Part shown: positions 10,801-21,655 of the stretch, in pieces
Layout: each line of letters opens with the position of its first letter
Numbering within the stretch: the stretch's first letter is position 1
DNA from: Asterella californica
Taxonomy: Eukaryota; Streptophyta; Marchantiopsida; Marchantiales; Aytoniaceae
Length of the DNA: 64,000 bases
Assembly: GCA_036924285.1 (NCBI GenBank)
Contig: JAYKYS010000011.1
Coordinates: 868,001-932,000 of the forward strand
Reading direction: 5' to 3'
Position numbers and translations under genes: made by a program
The notes under the pieces: generated by a model
What the model was told of the DNA's origin: nothing
Databases searched by the model: none
The model's input: the letters and a program-made list of their open reading frames with translations, nothing else

Positions 10801-12740
10801 CTATTGCTTTGTTTGAGAAGGAAAAGACAAACCTACGATAATATCCAACCATACCAAGAAACTGTCTCAACCTTGGCAAGTTGATCGGAAATGGAAGATC
10901 CACAATCTTCTTCACATTCTCAAGATCTACCGCAATTCCATTCTTGGAAATGATGTGTCCCAACAGTAGACCTTCTTCGCAGCCAAAGATGCACTTCTTT
11001 GGATTTAGAGAAGCTGGCTTGCTCCAACCGCTGCAAAACTTTGATCACATGATCAAAGTGATCCTCCTTTCTTCCGTACACACAGAAATCATCAATGAAA
11101 TCTCGAACAAACTTCCCTATGAATGGTTCAAACACCTTGTTCATGAACCTTTGAAACGTGGCCGGAGCATTACACAGTCCGAATGGCATCACCCGAAATG
11201 CAAATGTTCCCCAAGGAGTAGTGAAAGTAGTCAACTATTGGTACTCCTGTGCTATCTTGATCATTCTTCTTCTTGACAATCACAATAGGTGAAACCCATT
11301 ATGAGTTCTCCACCTCATAGATGAAACTCGTCTCTTTCAACTTGTCTATCTCCTCCTTGACCATCATTGCTGTTGTAGGATTGACCCTTCTCTGCTTCTA
11401 TCGAACTGATCTTGCGTTTTCCTCCAATTCGATTCGATGAGTCTCGAGACTCACCTCCTTCAAATCCTTGTAGTTGAAAGCAAACACATGGATATATTTT
11501 CAAAATATATCTAGGAATTTACTTTTCTCCTCTTGAGTAACATTGATACCAAACTTCAGGGTAGAGAGTCTTCTCACAATCTCTGCCTCACTCAACTCTT
11601 CTTTGTCAGGATCTTTCTCCACTGCTAATCGAGGCAACAAGTCAATAGCACTAAGCTGATGTAATGATTCATCTCGATCAAATCCTTCGTCCTCAGACGA
11701 GGATTCTAGATCGTAAGAATCTCCGATATCTACTTCTGAGACACTCTGATCATCCTTCGTATCAGATTCCTAGTAGTCACTAGTGGGTCTATCAGAGTCA
11801 GAAGTCACAACTCCAACACCCGAGAGAAGAACTATCACTCTATGATCTCTAGGCCCAATCCGTAAGTATCCCTTGTGTCACCTATCAGTGGTGCGCACAG
11901 CTCTCAACCAAGGACTACCTAGGAGCAAATCATAACTAGAGTCCTTTAACAGTTGAAAGGACATCAATGTTTGAACTCCCATCACAGACACGACCACCTT
12001 CTCTAACACACCAAGAGGTCTTACCCGTTGCTTGTTAGCCATCCCCACGACAATGCTAGCCGGACGAGTTGGTTCCATCCCCAACTTCTTCATCAACCTC
12101 TCCGATATGGCGTTTACAGCCGACCCTCCATCCACCAATACGTCAGAGACGTAGTGACCATTCAACCGGACTTCAATCTTTGAAGCCCTAGTGCATACCT
12201 CTGAAGCATGCACATCCACCACACCAACTCCCACAGACTTTGATGTCTTGCTCTTGGGTTTCTTCTTCTTGCTTCTCTTATAGCTCAGTCCTCCTCTGAG
12301 TTCCCTTCGTAAGCTGGGATTAAGTGCGATCAATTGTCCAACAGTGATGTTGGCTTTCTGAGCACCCACATCTTCAACCACATCATATCCCATTTGGGAA
12401 GATGAAATGGTGAAATCCGCCATCTCTAGCTTCCTTCTTGGCTCCCTTGGTGTACTCGAAACATTACTCGAACGAGTACTTCTACTTGCTGACTCCTCCA
12501 TGAAAACCGGTTCATCAAAAAATCGAGTTCTTTTCCTTTCTTGAGCTAAAAGCTCCACCGGTACATGAGAAGAGTTTGAACTCTCTCCTTTCTCGTAGAT
12601 GAGATCTCGCACGACATCGATAGTAGCCACCCCCGTGTCTCGTCCTTGTGATGGATTTCCTCCACCCACATTCATTCTGACAGCTTCGGCACCTCTTGCT
12701 CCGTTGTTAGGACAATTTCGCTGGAAATGAGAACCTCCAC

Positions 12741-12744
12741 ACGT
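12741..12744 (+). repeat. Target-site duplication ACGT, left of composite element
   Basis: ACGT immediately precedes the left LTR and recurs at 27070-27073 immediately after the right LTR. Removing the composite and one copy restores the zinc-knuckle codons Trp-Thr-Cys-Gly-Gly of family-X gag. Confidence 0.9.
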
Positions 12745-14608
12745 TGTCGTGTCGTGGATCGACTCCTACTTGAAATTCAAACTTCGATGCTTGTCGCTCC
12801 AAAGACACTCATGAGAAATAAGCTAGGCCCCAGCTTAAGGGTTTTTGGCACCACTTCGGATCTTCGTTTTTATCGCACCAGTGTATAGAGCTCCTTGTCA
12901 GCTTTCCATAGGCACTTCATCTACTTCGTTTGGACGTCTAGTGGAGAAGTTACAGGACTCGAAAGATGGAGAAAACAAACTAGGCCCCAGCATACGGGCT
13001 TTTGACGCAACTTCGGATCTTCGCTTTCATCACATAGATGGGTAGAGCTCGCTGTCAGCTTTCCATGGGCATCTTGTTTACTTCGTTTGGACATCCAGAG
13101 AAGAAGTTATGCGATTCGAAAGAAGGTAAAATCAAGCTAGGCCCCTAGTTACTTGCTGACTGGGTATTTAGGACTTCAGGCGTTATATCAAAGACGCAAG
13201 GGGCCTGCTTCTTATTATTGAGGGTTGAACTTCGTACGTACAGACTGTTGCAAGAGGACTGCTTAAAGGGCTTGCTTGTTCCTACGACCTGTCTGTGGAT
13301 GTTTTGGAGAATTGGGAAGTCCATTACACGCGCGCAAGGTGTCATCGGGTTCAGATCTGTGCAGGCTACGCACAGGTTAAGACGGTTCTTGAAGAGACGG
13401 ATCGGGGGTTGTGTTCTGGGAGAAATTGAGACACAGGGAGCAGAATTGAGGTTTTCAGTTACATGTGAAGGAGAGTTGGACCGTTCGGGCCGTTCCGGAG
13501 TCCAAACTTGCTGTCCTTGGATCCATCGGGATCAGAACAACGAGTTCTTCAGGAAATTGAAGACGATACAAAGTTTTATCGGGCGGTTTGAGAGTTGTGA
13601 GAGAAATTGGCTGGCAGGGAAGCGCTTGCGTCATGTTTTCATCGCCTGCGACCTGAGATTGGATTGTTCTTCGCGATCGGTGAGCCAAGCTCTTTGTTCT
13701 TGGTGCCTACGCGATCAGGGAGTCCTCATGTACGCATAGGAGAAGACTGTAAGTGAATTGGATTGTTGGTTTGGGTGTGGTGAGCAAATTTGAGCCGCAG
13801 GGAGTCGATTTACGTCAGTTTTTTGTAGCATGCGACCAAATTTCTCGAGTAGTTTTGCAAGGGGAACTCCAAACGGCTTGTTTGGAGTCTTGTTGGGTTC
13901 AGGGTAGCCAGATCTACCTACCAGCGAAGACGGATATCAGTTTAGAAGATCTGTTTGTGCGGTGTGAGCGGTTTTAAGCCGCAGGGAGGAGTTTTTGAAG
14001 GTTCGGTCACCTGCGACCGAAAATTGGCGATATCTCGACTATCGGGAGTCGGATCTGAAGGTTTCTTGGGTCAACGGAGTCAGGGAAGGAGACCCTATCA
14101 ACATTTGAAGATCGTTTGGCGAAAGGAGAAAGTTCCCAGATAGGTCTTTTTCGGTTCCTTCGCTACAGGTTTCGTCCTTTTGAGTTCGTTAGGGACTTAG
14201 TTGGTTGTGTATGGCTTGTGGTAGCTAGCTTTAGCCAAGAGCTAGTGTGTGGATGTGGTTTGGACTTGGGTTTGGATCGCATGATACTGTTGTGGCTCTG
14301 GTTGTTAGCAAAGAGAAGTTCCTCTTGCTTTGAGCTACGCTTTGACGATTTCAGACTAGGGTTGCGTTTCAGGGGTTTGTTTTAGGGCTTCTGAAGTAGG
14401 TTACAGACCGCTCTGGTCTTTTCCTCAGTTTTGTGCTATTTGGAGAAAGAATCGATAGTGTACATACTTTCAGAGTGGTATATATCGCAGCATTCCTTTT
14501 CGTGGTTGTTCTTCTCTGTCTTGTCTCTGTTTGGCACACAGCATCTCCACAGCCAGGAACCTCGCGTTTTCCTGGACATCCTTCACGCACAAAATATCCG
14601 ACACGATA
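12745..14608 (+). repeat. Left outer LTR of composite (type B, 1,864 bp)
   Basis: TGTCGTGTCG...CGACACGATA with two U3 repeat units (near 12820 and 12977) and TATATA at 14479-14484. It shares type-B blocks with 25206-27069, for example the segment around 13260-13400 that differs strongly from type-A copies. Confidence 0.92.
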
Positions 14609-14610
14609 GG

Positions 14611-14629
14611 TGGTGAACTCGACGTGAAG
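14611..14629 (+). other. Primer-binding site, gag-only unit of composite
   Basis: TGGTGAACTCGACGTGAAG lies 2 nt after the LTR end, identical to the site at 3241. Confidence 0.7.
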
Positions 14630-14805
14630 GTCCGGGGTGGAGATATTTGTGTGTTAGAATTGGACAGAAGAGATCAGCAATCATGAACGAGGATGAGTTT
14701 GGTTGTTGATGAGTTTGGTTGTTCGAGAGGATGTTGTGGACCTGGGATGATGGATTTCTAGACGGTTGGGATCATGGGAGGATGGGAGGATGGGAGGATG
14801 GGACG

Positions 14806-16404
14806 ATGGGACGAGCCATGACTATGGACGGGATGGATAGATCAGAAGGGATACCAGGGGTGCAGTTGGATGCAGCAACTGCATGTTTGTTTCAAGCTTT
14901 CAACTTGTTTTTGCGACAAGAGCAACAGAACCAACAAAAGGAAGCTTTGGAGAGGAAGGCGCTTCGAAGGGTGATCGACAAGCTCGGTCTATTTGATGGG
15001 AGAGACATCTCTGAGTACTTGAGATGTTACAAGATGGAGATGGATTTGGATCAGGTACCGGAGAAGGAGATGATCGAGACGTTCGAACTCGCTGCAGTGC
15101 CTGAGATAAGGGAGCATGTGAAGGGTCTAGCAAAGCGTTTTGGGAGGAACTGGGATACATTTTCACATGCACTGATGGAGGAGTATTTCTTGGGAAACTC
15201 AGATCGAGTAACCAAGAAATCGTTTTTGGAATGGGTCAACCGATCCAGCAAGGATTTGCAGCCTACAGAGCTGTTAAAGGAGTTCGAGAGACAATTCTCT
15301 CAACTACCTCGGGTGGACAAGCTAACCTTGGAGAGTTACAAGACGGAGCTGTTTCTTCAAGCTGCGGATGAACCATGGCAGGAACAGTTGGAGCTACTTC
15401 TGGAGTATGGGGATGAAGAAGAAGGGTTAACAAGAATTTGGGAGGTTGTGCATGAAGCTGTTGAGCTTCTTGTCTGGAGGCAGACAAGGGGAAGGGTTAC
15501 AAGGTTGGCACCTGCAGCGTTGACTACCACACCAGTTCAGGTAGTATCTGAGATTCAACCTCCAGTTGTGGTTGTAGAGGAGAAGGATCCAACCATCGAG
15601 GACCTACAACAAAAGATGCAAGATCTACAAGCTCAGGTTACTAGGTTGGAGGATAAGGGATATTCGACCAAGATGGAGCTTGTACCCAAACTAGCTTGGG
15701 TACATCACTGCCTGTGGTGTGATGACACTGATCATGAGCGGGACGATTGCATTGACTTTGCAGAGTCTTTGCAACTTGAGGTTATTTCTTGGGAGGATGG
15801 AAATGTTGCATTCACAAGTACGGGTACTCTCCTTCAAGCCAACGTTGATAAAGGAGGGATGAAGAAGATTGTGGATGATTACCTTGCGGCACATGCAGTT
15901 GTAGCTGACGAAGCTACAAGTTATGGTGCTAGGGTGGAGGAGATTGAGCATGATCTCCATAGAGATGGTTTGGATGAGCACGAGGATCCAAGTGAGCTCA
16001 GGTTGGATACTGCATCCACGACGCAGAGCGAGAAGAAGGGACAAGAAGAGACTTCTTCAAGGAAGCAAGCTGGGGAAGATAAGGTTCAACATGAAACTAT
16101 TCTTCCTGAACTGGCAATGGAGGACGATCCTTCACAACCGGAGGAGATGGTTGGGATGCAGACAATAGACATGGTTGATCTGGTTGCAGACAAACAACAA
16201 CCAGATGCAAAGATGATGATGATGGATGTGAAGGGAGGTTGGGAGGAGCGCATTCAAGATGTCAAGGTTGAATTCATTTCACGAGAGGTCTTGGGTGCGA
16301 CTACAGGAGAAGTCCATGATGCTTACATCGGCTTCATCAAGGACGGACATGCTGAGGGTGATGGAGAGTGGACGGATGCTCTCGAGGCTACGGGTATAGG
16401 ATGA
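14806..16404 (+). CDS. Gag polyprotein of gag-only unit (element 2)
   Basis: An intact 532-codon Gag, the same length from the shared MGRAM start as the copy at 3410-5008, and clearly homologous throughout. It has a Gag core, a coiled coil before a zinc-knuckle region, and an acidic C-terminus. The knuckle reads CLWCDDTDHERDDC, with CX2CX4HX4C spacing kept. Upstream of the start the DNA has a GGGAGGATG 9-bp repeat expanded relative to element 1. As in element 1, no protease or pol follows. Two separately located copies sharing this truncated layout suggest it is a mobile non-autonomous form and not two independent deletions. The alternative is that both descend from one deleted copy by segmental duplication. 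Confidence 0.85.
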   Translation: MGRAMTMDGMDRSEGIPGVQLDAATACLFQAFNLFLRQEQQNQQKEALERKALRRVIDKLGLFDGRDISEYLRCYKMEMDLDQVPEKEMIETFELAAVPEIREHVKGLAKRFGRNWDTFSHALMEEYFLGNSDRVTKKSFLEWVNRSSKDLQPTELLKEFERQFSQLPRVDKLTLESYKTELFLQAADEPWQEQLELLLEYGDEEEGLTRIWEVVHEAVELLVWRQTRGRVTRLAPAALTTTPVQVVSEIQPPVVVVEEKDPTIEDLQQKMQDLQAQVTRLEDKGYSTKMELVPKLAWVHHCLWCDDTDHERDDCIDFAESLQLEVISWEDGNVAFTSTGTLLQANVDKGGMKKIVDDYLAAHAVVADEATSYGARVEEIEHDLHRDGLDEHEDPSELRLDTASTTQSEKKGQEETSSRKQAGEDKVQHETILPELAMEDDPSQPEEMVGMQTIDMVDLVADKQQPDAKMMMMDVKGGWEERIQDVKVEFISREVLGATTGEVHDAYIGFIKDGHAEGDGEWTDALEATGIG

Positions 16405-17144
16405 TGGGTAACGATGGCTTACAGGAGAGAAGCCATTGCTGAAGGTGATTTGTGTTGGGAGGATGATGCTTGGGAGATTGTAAATATTTTCAGGAAGGTT
16501 GGGAGGATGATGCTTGGGGGTTGTACATGTTCTCAGGAAAAGGTTGAGAGAGTGATGCTTGGGAGGTTGCAAGGGTTTTCAGAAGATGGATAAGGGAGGA
16601 TGATGGTTGAGGAGGATATCATTGTACAGCGAGACAATGATGGTTGCGGTTGAGGATTTTGGTTGCAGCGGTGTGGTTCTTTGTTTTTCAGAAAACAAAA
16701 AAGAAGAGTTGGATACGTACAACGACATGTACATGCTTGACGTTGAGGGTTACAGTCAGGATACGAGTGATGATTGGGAGGATGGATAATGTCTACTACG
16801 ACACTTGGGTCACAAACCTCGACGATGAGGTTCTACAGGACAGATAGAAGACAATTCTATGGTATGATGGGTTATTCTTTCTATGTCTTCGCATATTGAA
16901 GATGTGTAGATTTAGAGGGGGTGATTGGATGGGAGGTTCGAGGTGAAGGTCGATGAGCATGGATCTAGGGAGGATCATGACAGGGTAACAACTTCAAGAT
17001 GACGATCAGGTTGGAGACTTGAGGATGAGGTTGACTGAGATGGGAGGGAGGATGACAACATGAGAATGAGTGTGCGTGCCGGTCCACTCCTTGGTTGGTA
17101 TCTCTGGTGCATACCGGAGGATGCACAGGTTTAGAGGGGGTGGA
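16405..17144 (+). other. Tail of gag-only unit with polypurine tract
   Basis: Non-coding tail homologous to 5009-5634, but with about 120 bp of extra sequence near 16460-16570 containing repeats of GGGAGGATGATGCTTGGG. The polypurine tract TTTAGAGGGGGTGGA ends at 17144. A second TTTAGAGGGGGTG lies about 220 bp earlier, near 16912. Confidence 0.7.
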
Positions 17145-19169
17145 TGTCGTGTCGTGGACCGGCTCCTACATGAAATTCAAACTCCGATGCTTGTCGCTCC
17201 AAAGACACTCACGAGAAGACAAGCTAAGCCCCAGCTTACGGTTTTTGGCACAATCTCAGATCTCCATTTTCATCGCATAGATGGGTCGAGCTCCTTGTCA
17301 GCTTTCCATAGGCACTTTGTCTACTTCGTTTGGACGCCTAGTGAGGAAGTTACAGGACTCGAAAGATGGAGAAAACAAACTAGGCCTCAGCTTGCGGGCT
17401 TTTGGTACAACTTCGGATCTTCACTTTTATCGCATAGATGGATAGAGCTCCTTGTCAGCATTTCATAGGCACTTTGTCTACTTCGTTTGGACGCATAGTG
17501 AAGAAGTTACAGGACTCGAAAGATGGAGAAAACAAGCTAGGCCCCAGCTTACGAGCTTTTGGCGCAACTTCGGATCTTTACTTTTATCGTATAGATGGAT
17601 AGAGCTCGTTGTCAGCTTTCCATGGGCATCTTGTTTATTTCGTTTGGACATCCAGAGAAGAAGTTATGCGATTCGAAAAAAGGCAAAATCAAGCTAGGCC
17701 CTTACTGACTTACTTGCTGATTGGGTATTTAGGGCTTCAGACATTATATCAAAGACGCAAGGGGCCTGCTTCTTATTATTCAGGAGAGAACTGTATGTAC
17801 AGGGACTGTTGCAAGGGGGGTGCTTTAGGGGCTAGCTTGCGCCTGCGACCTGTCAACGGACGGTTCGGGAGATTTAGGAGTCCAATGCAAGCGCGCAAGG
17901 CGTCGTTGGGTTCAGATCTGTGCAGGCTACGCACTGGTTCAAACGGTTTGGGAAGAGACGGATCGGGGAGTGCGTATTGAGTGAAATTGAGACGCAGGAA
18001 GCAGATTTGGAGTTTTCAGTTACCTGTGAAGGAGAGTCGGACCGTTCGGACCGTTCCGGAGTCCAAACTTGCTGTCCTTGGATCCATCGGGATCAGAACA
18101 CCGAGTTCTACAGAAAATTGAAGATGATACCAGTTTTCATCGGGCGGTTTGGAAGTTCTGAGTGAAATTGGCTCGCAGGGAAGCGCTTACATCAGATTTT
18201 CGTTCACCTGCGACCTGAGGTTGGGCTGTTCTTCGCGATAGGTGAGCCAAGCTCTTCGTTCTTGGTGCCTACGCGATCAGGGAGTCTTCATCTACTCATA
18301 GGAGAAGACTATACGTGGATTGGATTGTTGGTTTGGGTGTGGTGAGCAAGTTTGAGCCGCAGGGAGCCGATTTACGTCAGTTTTTTGCAACCTGCGACCA
18401 AATTTCTCGAGTGGTTTTGCAAGGGGAACTCCAAACGACTTGTTTGGAGTCTCGTTGGGTTCAGGGTAGCTAGATCTATCTGCCAAGGAAGACGGATATC
18501 AGTTTAGACGATCCGTTTGTGCGGTGTGTGCGGTTTTAAGCCGCAGGGAGGAATTTTTGAAGGTTCGGTCACCTGCGATCGAAAATCGGCGATATCTCGG
18601 CTGATGGGAGTCGGATCTGAAAGTTTCTTGGGTTAACGGAGTCAGCGGAGGAGACCCTATCGACATCTGAAGTCCGTTCAGCGAAAGGAGGAAGCTCACA
18701 GATAGGCCTTTTTTGGTTTCTTCGCTACGGGTTTTGCTCTTTTGAGTTCGTTAGAGTTCTGGTTGGCTTTATACAGCTTGTGATAGCTAGCTTTAGCTAA
18801 GAACTTATACATGGATGTGGTTTGGACTTGGGTTTGGATCGTGTGATACTGTTGTGGCTCTGTTTGTTAGCAAAGAGAAGTTTCTCTTGCTTTGAGTTAC
18901 GCTTCGGTGGTTTTGGGTCAGGGTTGTGATTCAAGGGTTGTTTTCAGGAGCTTTTGAATCAGGTTACAGACTGCTCTGGTATGTTTTTCAGTTCTGTGCT
19001 CTTAGGAGAAAGAATCAACAGTGTACATACATTTGGAGTGTATATATCGCAACGTTCGTTTTCGTGGTTGTTTTTCTCTGTCTTGTCTCTGTTTCAGCAC
19101 ACAACATCTCCACAGCCAGGAACCTCGCGTTTTCCTGGACATCCTTCATGCAAAACGTCCGACGCGACA
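17145..19169 (+). repeat. Inner LTR of composite (type A, 2,025 bp)
   Basis: TGTCGTGTCG...CGACGCGACA with three U3 repeat units and a TATA box near 19041. It serves as the 3' LTR of the gag-only unit and the 5' LTR of the gag-pol unit. It is followed by the primer-binding site at 19174. Its ending variant matches the solo LTR at 884-2907. Confidence 0.92.
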
Positions 19170-19173
19170 TAGG

Positions 19174-19192
19174 TGGTGAACTCGACGTGATG
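19174..19192 (+). other. Primer-binding site, gag-pol unit
   Basis: TGGTGAACTCGACGTGATG lies 4 nt after the LTR. It differs from the other copies in one base near its end. Confidence 0.65.
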
Positions 19193-19246
19193 GTCTGGGG
19201 TGGAGATTTCTTCTGTGTGTGAACTTTGAAGAAGAGATTGGCAGTC

Positions 19247-21655
19247 ATGAGTGGGGATGAGAAAGGTGATGGAGATGGAGCTAGTGGTTCAAGTGGGTTG
19301 CCGAAGGTGCAGTTGGATCCAGCGACTGCATCGATGTTCCAAGCTTTCACTATGTTCTTACGGCAGCAACAATCTGATGAGCGGAAGGAAGCTTTGGCAA
19401 CAAAGGCGCTACAAGCGGTGGTCAGCAGGATTGACCAGTTTGAAGGGAAAGATGTCTCAAGATATTTGAGGCATTATGTGAAGGAGATGGAGCTGAACCG
19501 GGTCTCAGAAGATGAGATGATTGAGACGTTTGAGTTAGCAGCAGCTCCAGAGATTAGGGATCATGTTAAAATGCTAACGAAGCATTTTAACAAGGATTGG
19601 GAGACATTTGCTCGTGCCTTGATGGATGAGTACTTCTTGGAGGACTCTGATCGAGTCACCAAGAAGTCCTTCTTGGAGTGGGTTGAGCAACCAAGGAAGG
19701 GTCTACAAGCTACTGAGTTGCTCAGGGAGTTTGAGAAGCAATTTTCATGGCTAACCAGGATGGAGAAGTTGACGTTGCAGTCCAACAAGACAGAGCTATT
19801 TCTCCGGGCTGCAGATGAGAAGTTGCAGGAGAAGCTAGAAGTACTTCTGGAAGACCGGGAGGAGGACGATGGATTGACTAGCAGCTGGAAGAAGGTTGAA
19901 GAAGCTGTTGGTCTGTTCACCAAGAGAGAGCGGAGGCGAGAGAAGGTTCCTGTTAGGAGACTGACATCAACACCTACAGCTGTAACACCTGTTCCTGTAG
20001 TCCGACCAGTGGTTCCTGTTGCTGGGCAGGTAGTACCAGTTGCTCCAGCTGTTCCAGTTGTTCCAGTTGTTCAGGCACCTATGGTACCTCCGAAGAAGGA
20101 TGATTCAAACTTTGAGGAGATCATGCGTGGAATGCGAGACTTGCAGATCAAGCTCACCAGATTGGAGGAACAAGGGTCTACAAGCGGAGCGAAACCTGTT
20201 AAGAAGCAAGGCTGGATCCAGCGGTGTATCTGGTGCGATGGTACCGATCATCCGCGCAGAGATTGCAAGGAGTTCAGTGATACCTTGCAGCAAGGGGTGA
20301 TCTTCTGGAAGGATGGGAAGGTAGCGTTGAGGGATACTGGTGCACTTCTTCAGACCAACTTTGGTAGAGGAGGGATGAAGAAGTTGGTTGAGGATCACCT
20401 ATCAGCACAAGCAGTCGCCATCGTGGAAGCTGGAACTTATGGCACAAGGGTAGAGGATCAGGCTGAGAGGAGTTTCAACAAGCAAGTTGAGCCAAGTGAG
20501 TTGTGGTCATCTGCCATCTCCATGAAACAGAAAGGGAAGATGGCACGTGAGACGTTGCAGAGGACAGCTGCTACGATCAGAAGGGATACTGGATGGGAGG
20601 ATCCGATAGAAGCTCTATCGGTGCATGCGTACATCGCCAAGAACCAACACGAAGCGTTGTTGGAAGAGAAGAGAAGGCGAGATTCAGAGGATTTAGGAGA
20701 AGGGACTTCTTCAAAGAGACAGACTCGAGGGGAGAAGGTTCGCCAAGAGCTTCGGGATGCAAGAGCTCAAGACCTACCGATGGATGATGCTCCTTCTTCA
20801 TCGAAGGAGAAATCTCAGAAAGAGAAGGGTAAGCCGGCTGCGTACAAACTACAGTCGGATATCGAGGCTTCAACAGACTTGAAGGGAGTCTTGGAAGATC
20901 GCATTCTGAATGCGAAGGTGGAGTTTACTTTGAGAGAAGTGTTAGGCATCGCCAAGCGTGAGTTTCATGATGTCATCAAACGGAAACGACAAATTACGGG
21001 TGAGACTGGTTTATCACATGCTTTGGATACTAGGATGTCAGTGGATGAGGAGAGAGAGCTTGCAAGGTGCAGTGTCTATTCTCCAGAGGAAGAAAGAGAT
21101 CGAAGGCGCAGGGTGCATTTCGAGGATGAAGAGGAGGATGGGAAGCGGAGCTCAAGTCATTACAGCCACAGTCACTGGGCTCGAGCAACGACGGAGACGT
21201 TGGTGAGGATCGAGGACTTGGATGAGCCGGTGGTTGCTCTGATCGATCATGGATCAGAAATCAACATCATGTCGAAGGAGCTGTACAAGAGGAAGAAGTG
21301 GCCGATCGACACAGAGCATGGATGGGTCATAAGAGCAGCCAACAACACGAGAGGAGACTTGTATGGAGCTTGTCCAGACATCAGAGTGCGCGTAGGTGAT
21401 GTTGCTATCGAGCAAAACTTCTTTGTTCAGGAAGCAACATCATACCCACTCGTTCTGGGTCAACCTTTCATCATAGCAACCCGGATGGAGACAAAGGTAC
21501 TGGACGACGGATCTACGTATGCTAGGATCCGAAGTCAAGATGGGAAGAGAGCGGTACAGTTCCTGACTGTACCGTCCAACCACGAGCGCAACCGAGATTG
21601 TTTGAGGGAGAAGCCGCTTCCAAGGGTGAGTGAAGAGTTCAAGGATTTTCGTTGA
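19247..21655 (+). CDS. Gag-protease polyprotein of autonomous family-1 element (element 3)
   Basis: An open frame of 802 codons from the first ATG (MSGDEKGDGDG). The Gag core is homologous to elements 1 and 2 but clearly diverged. A Pro/Val-rich low-complexity stretch lies around residues 245-285 and a coiled coil before the zinc knuckle CIWCDGTDHPRRDC (about residues 326-340). The C-terminal 170 residues are a retropepsin-type aspartic protease, but with IDHGSEIN (Asp about residue 667) where most have D[ST]GA. The same DHGSE form is known, from memory, in some fungal Ty3 elements. Stop TGA 21653-21655. Pol is in the -1 frame. Confidence 0.88.
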   Translation: MSGDEKGDGDGASGSSGLPKVQLDPATASMFQAFTMFLRQQQSDERKEALATKALQAVVSRIDQFEGKDVSRYLRHYVKEMELNRVSEDEMIETFELAAAPEIRDHVKMLTKHFNKDWETFARALMDEYFLEDSDRVTKKSFLEWVEQPRKGLQATELLREFEKQFSWLTRMEKLTLQSNKTELFLRAADEKLQEKLEVLLEDREEDDGLTSSWKKVEEAVGLFTKRERRREKVPVRRLTSTPTAVTPVPVVRPVVPVAGQVVPVAPAVPVVPVVQAPMVPPKKDDSNFEEIMRGMRDLQIKLTRLEEQGSTSGAKPVKKQGWIQRCIWCDGTDHPRRDCKEFSDTLQQGVIFWKDGKVALRDTGALLQTNFGRGGMKKLVEDHLSAQAVAIVEAGTYGTRVEDQAERSFNKQVEPSELWSSAISMKQKGKMARETLQRTAATIRRDTGWEDPIEALSVHAYIAKNQHEALLEEKRRRDSEDLGEGTSSKRQTRGEKVRQELRDARAQDLPMDDAPSSSKEKSQKEKGKPAAYKLQSDIEASTDLKGVLEDRILNAKVEFTLREVLGIAKREFHDVIKRKRQITGETGLSHALDTRMSVDEERELARCSVYSPEEERDRRRRVHFEDEEEDGKRSSSHYSHSHWARATTETLVRIEDLDEPVVALIDHGSEINIMSKELYKRKKWPIDTEHGWVIRAANNTRGDLYGACPDIRVRVGDVAIEQNFFVQEATSYPLVLGQPFIIATRMETKVLDDGSTYARIRSQDGKRAVQFLTVPSNHERNRDCLREKPLPRVSEEFKDFR
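21640..21655 (+). promoter_or_regulatory. Candidate -1 frameshift site between gag-protease and pol
   Basis: The gag-protease frame ends GAT TTT CGT TGA. Pol continues in the -1 frame through TCG TTG AGT. A tRNA-Phe on TTT could re-pair one base back on the TTTT run. This is not a canonical X XXY YYZ heptamer, so this is an inference. The alternative is simple mutation of an originally fused frame. Confidence 0.35.

Larger units (their letters stand above)
8600..12744 (-). pseudogene. Family-X pol (protease-RT-RNase H-integrase), decayed
   Basis: Read on the minus strand it starts in the second half of the Gag zinc knuckle (CGGSHFQRNC, ending near 12700). Next is an aspartic protease with the variant VLVDGGSAVN near 12130. 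RT pieces follow (MPFGLCNAPATFQRFMNKVF; FIDDFCVYG near 11080-11200), then the RT thumb (LRQFLGMVGYYRRF, about 10830-10870). RNase H (LYMDASNVAIGCTLSQ) and integrase follow, with an HH-CC finger (CKTCDVC near 9420), IDFVGP, SDRRGEF and LAEKINLTL for the D, D and E positions. Many stops and frameshifts are present, for example after 11878, 9892 and 9322. The integrase C-terminus is cut off against the LTR, so the GPY/F-type end and a clean polypurine tract are missing. Confidence 0.88.
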
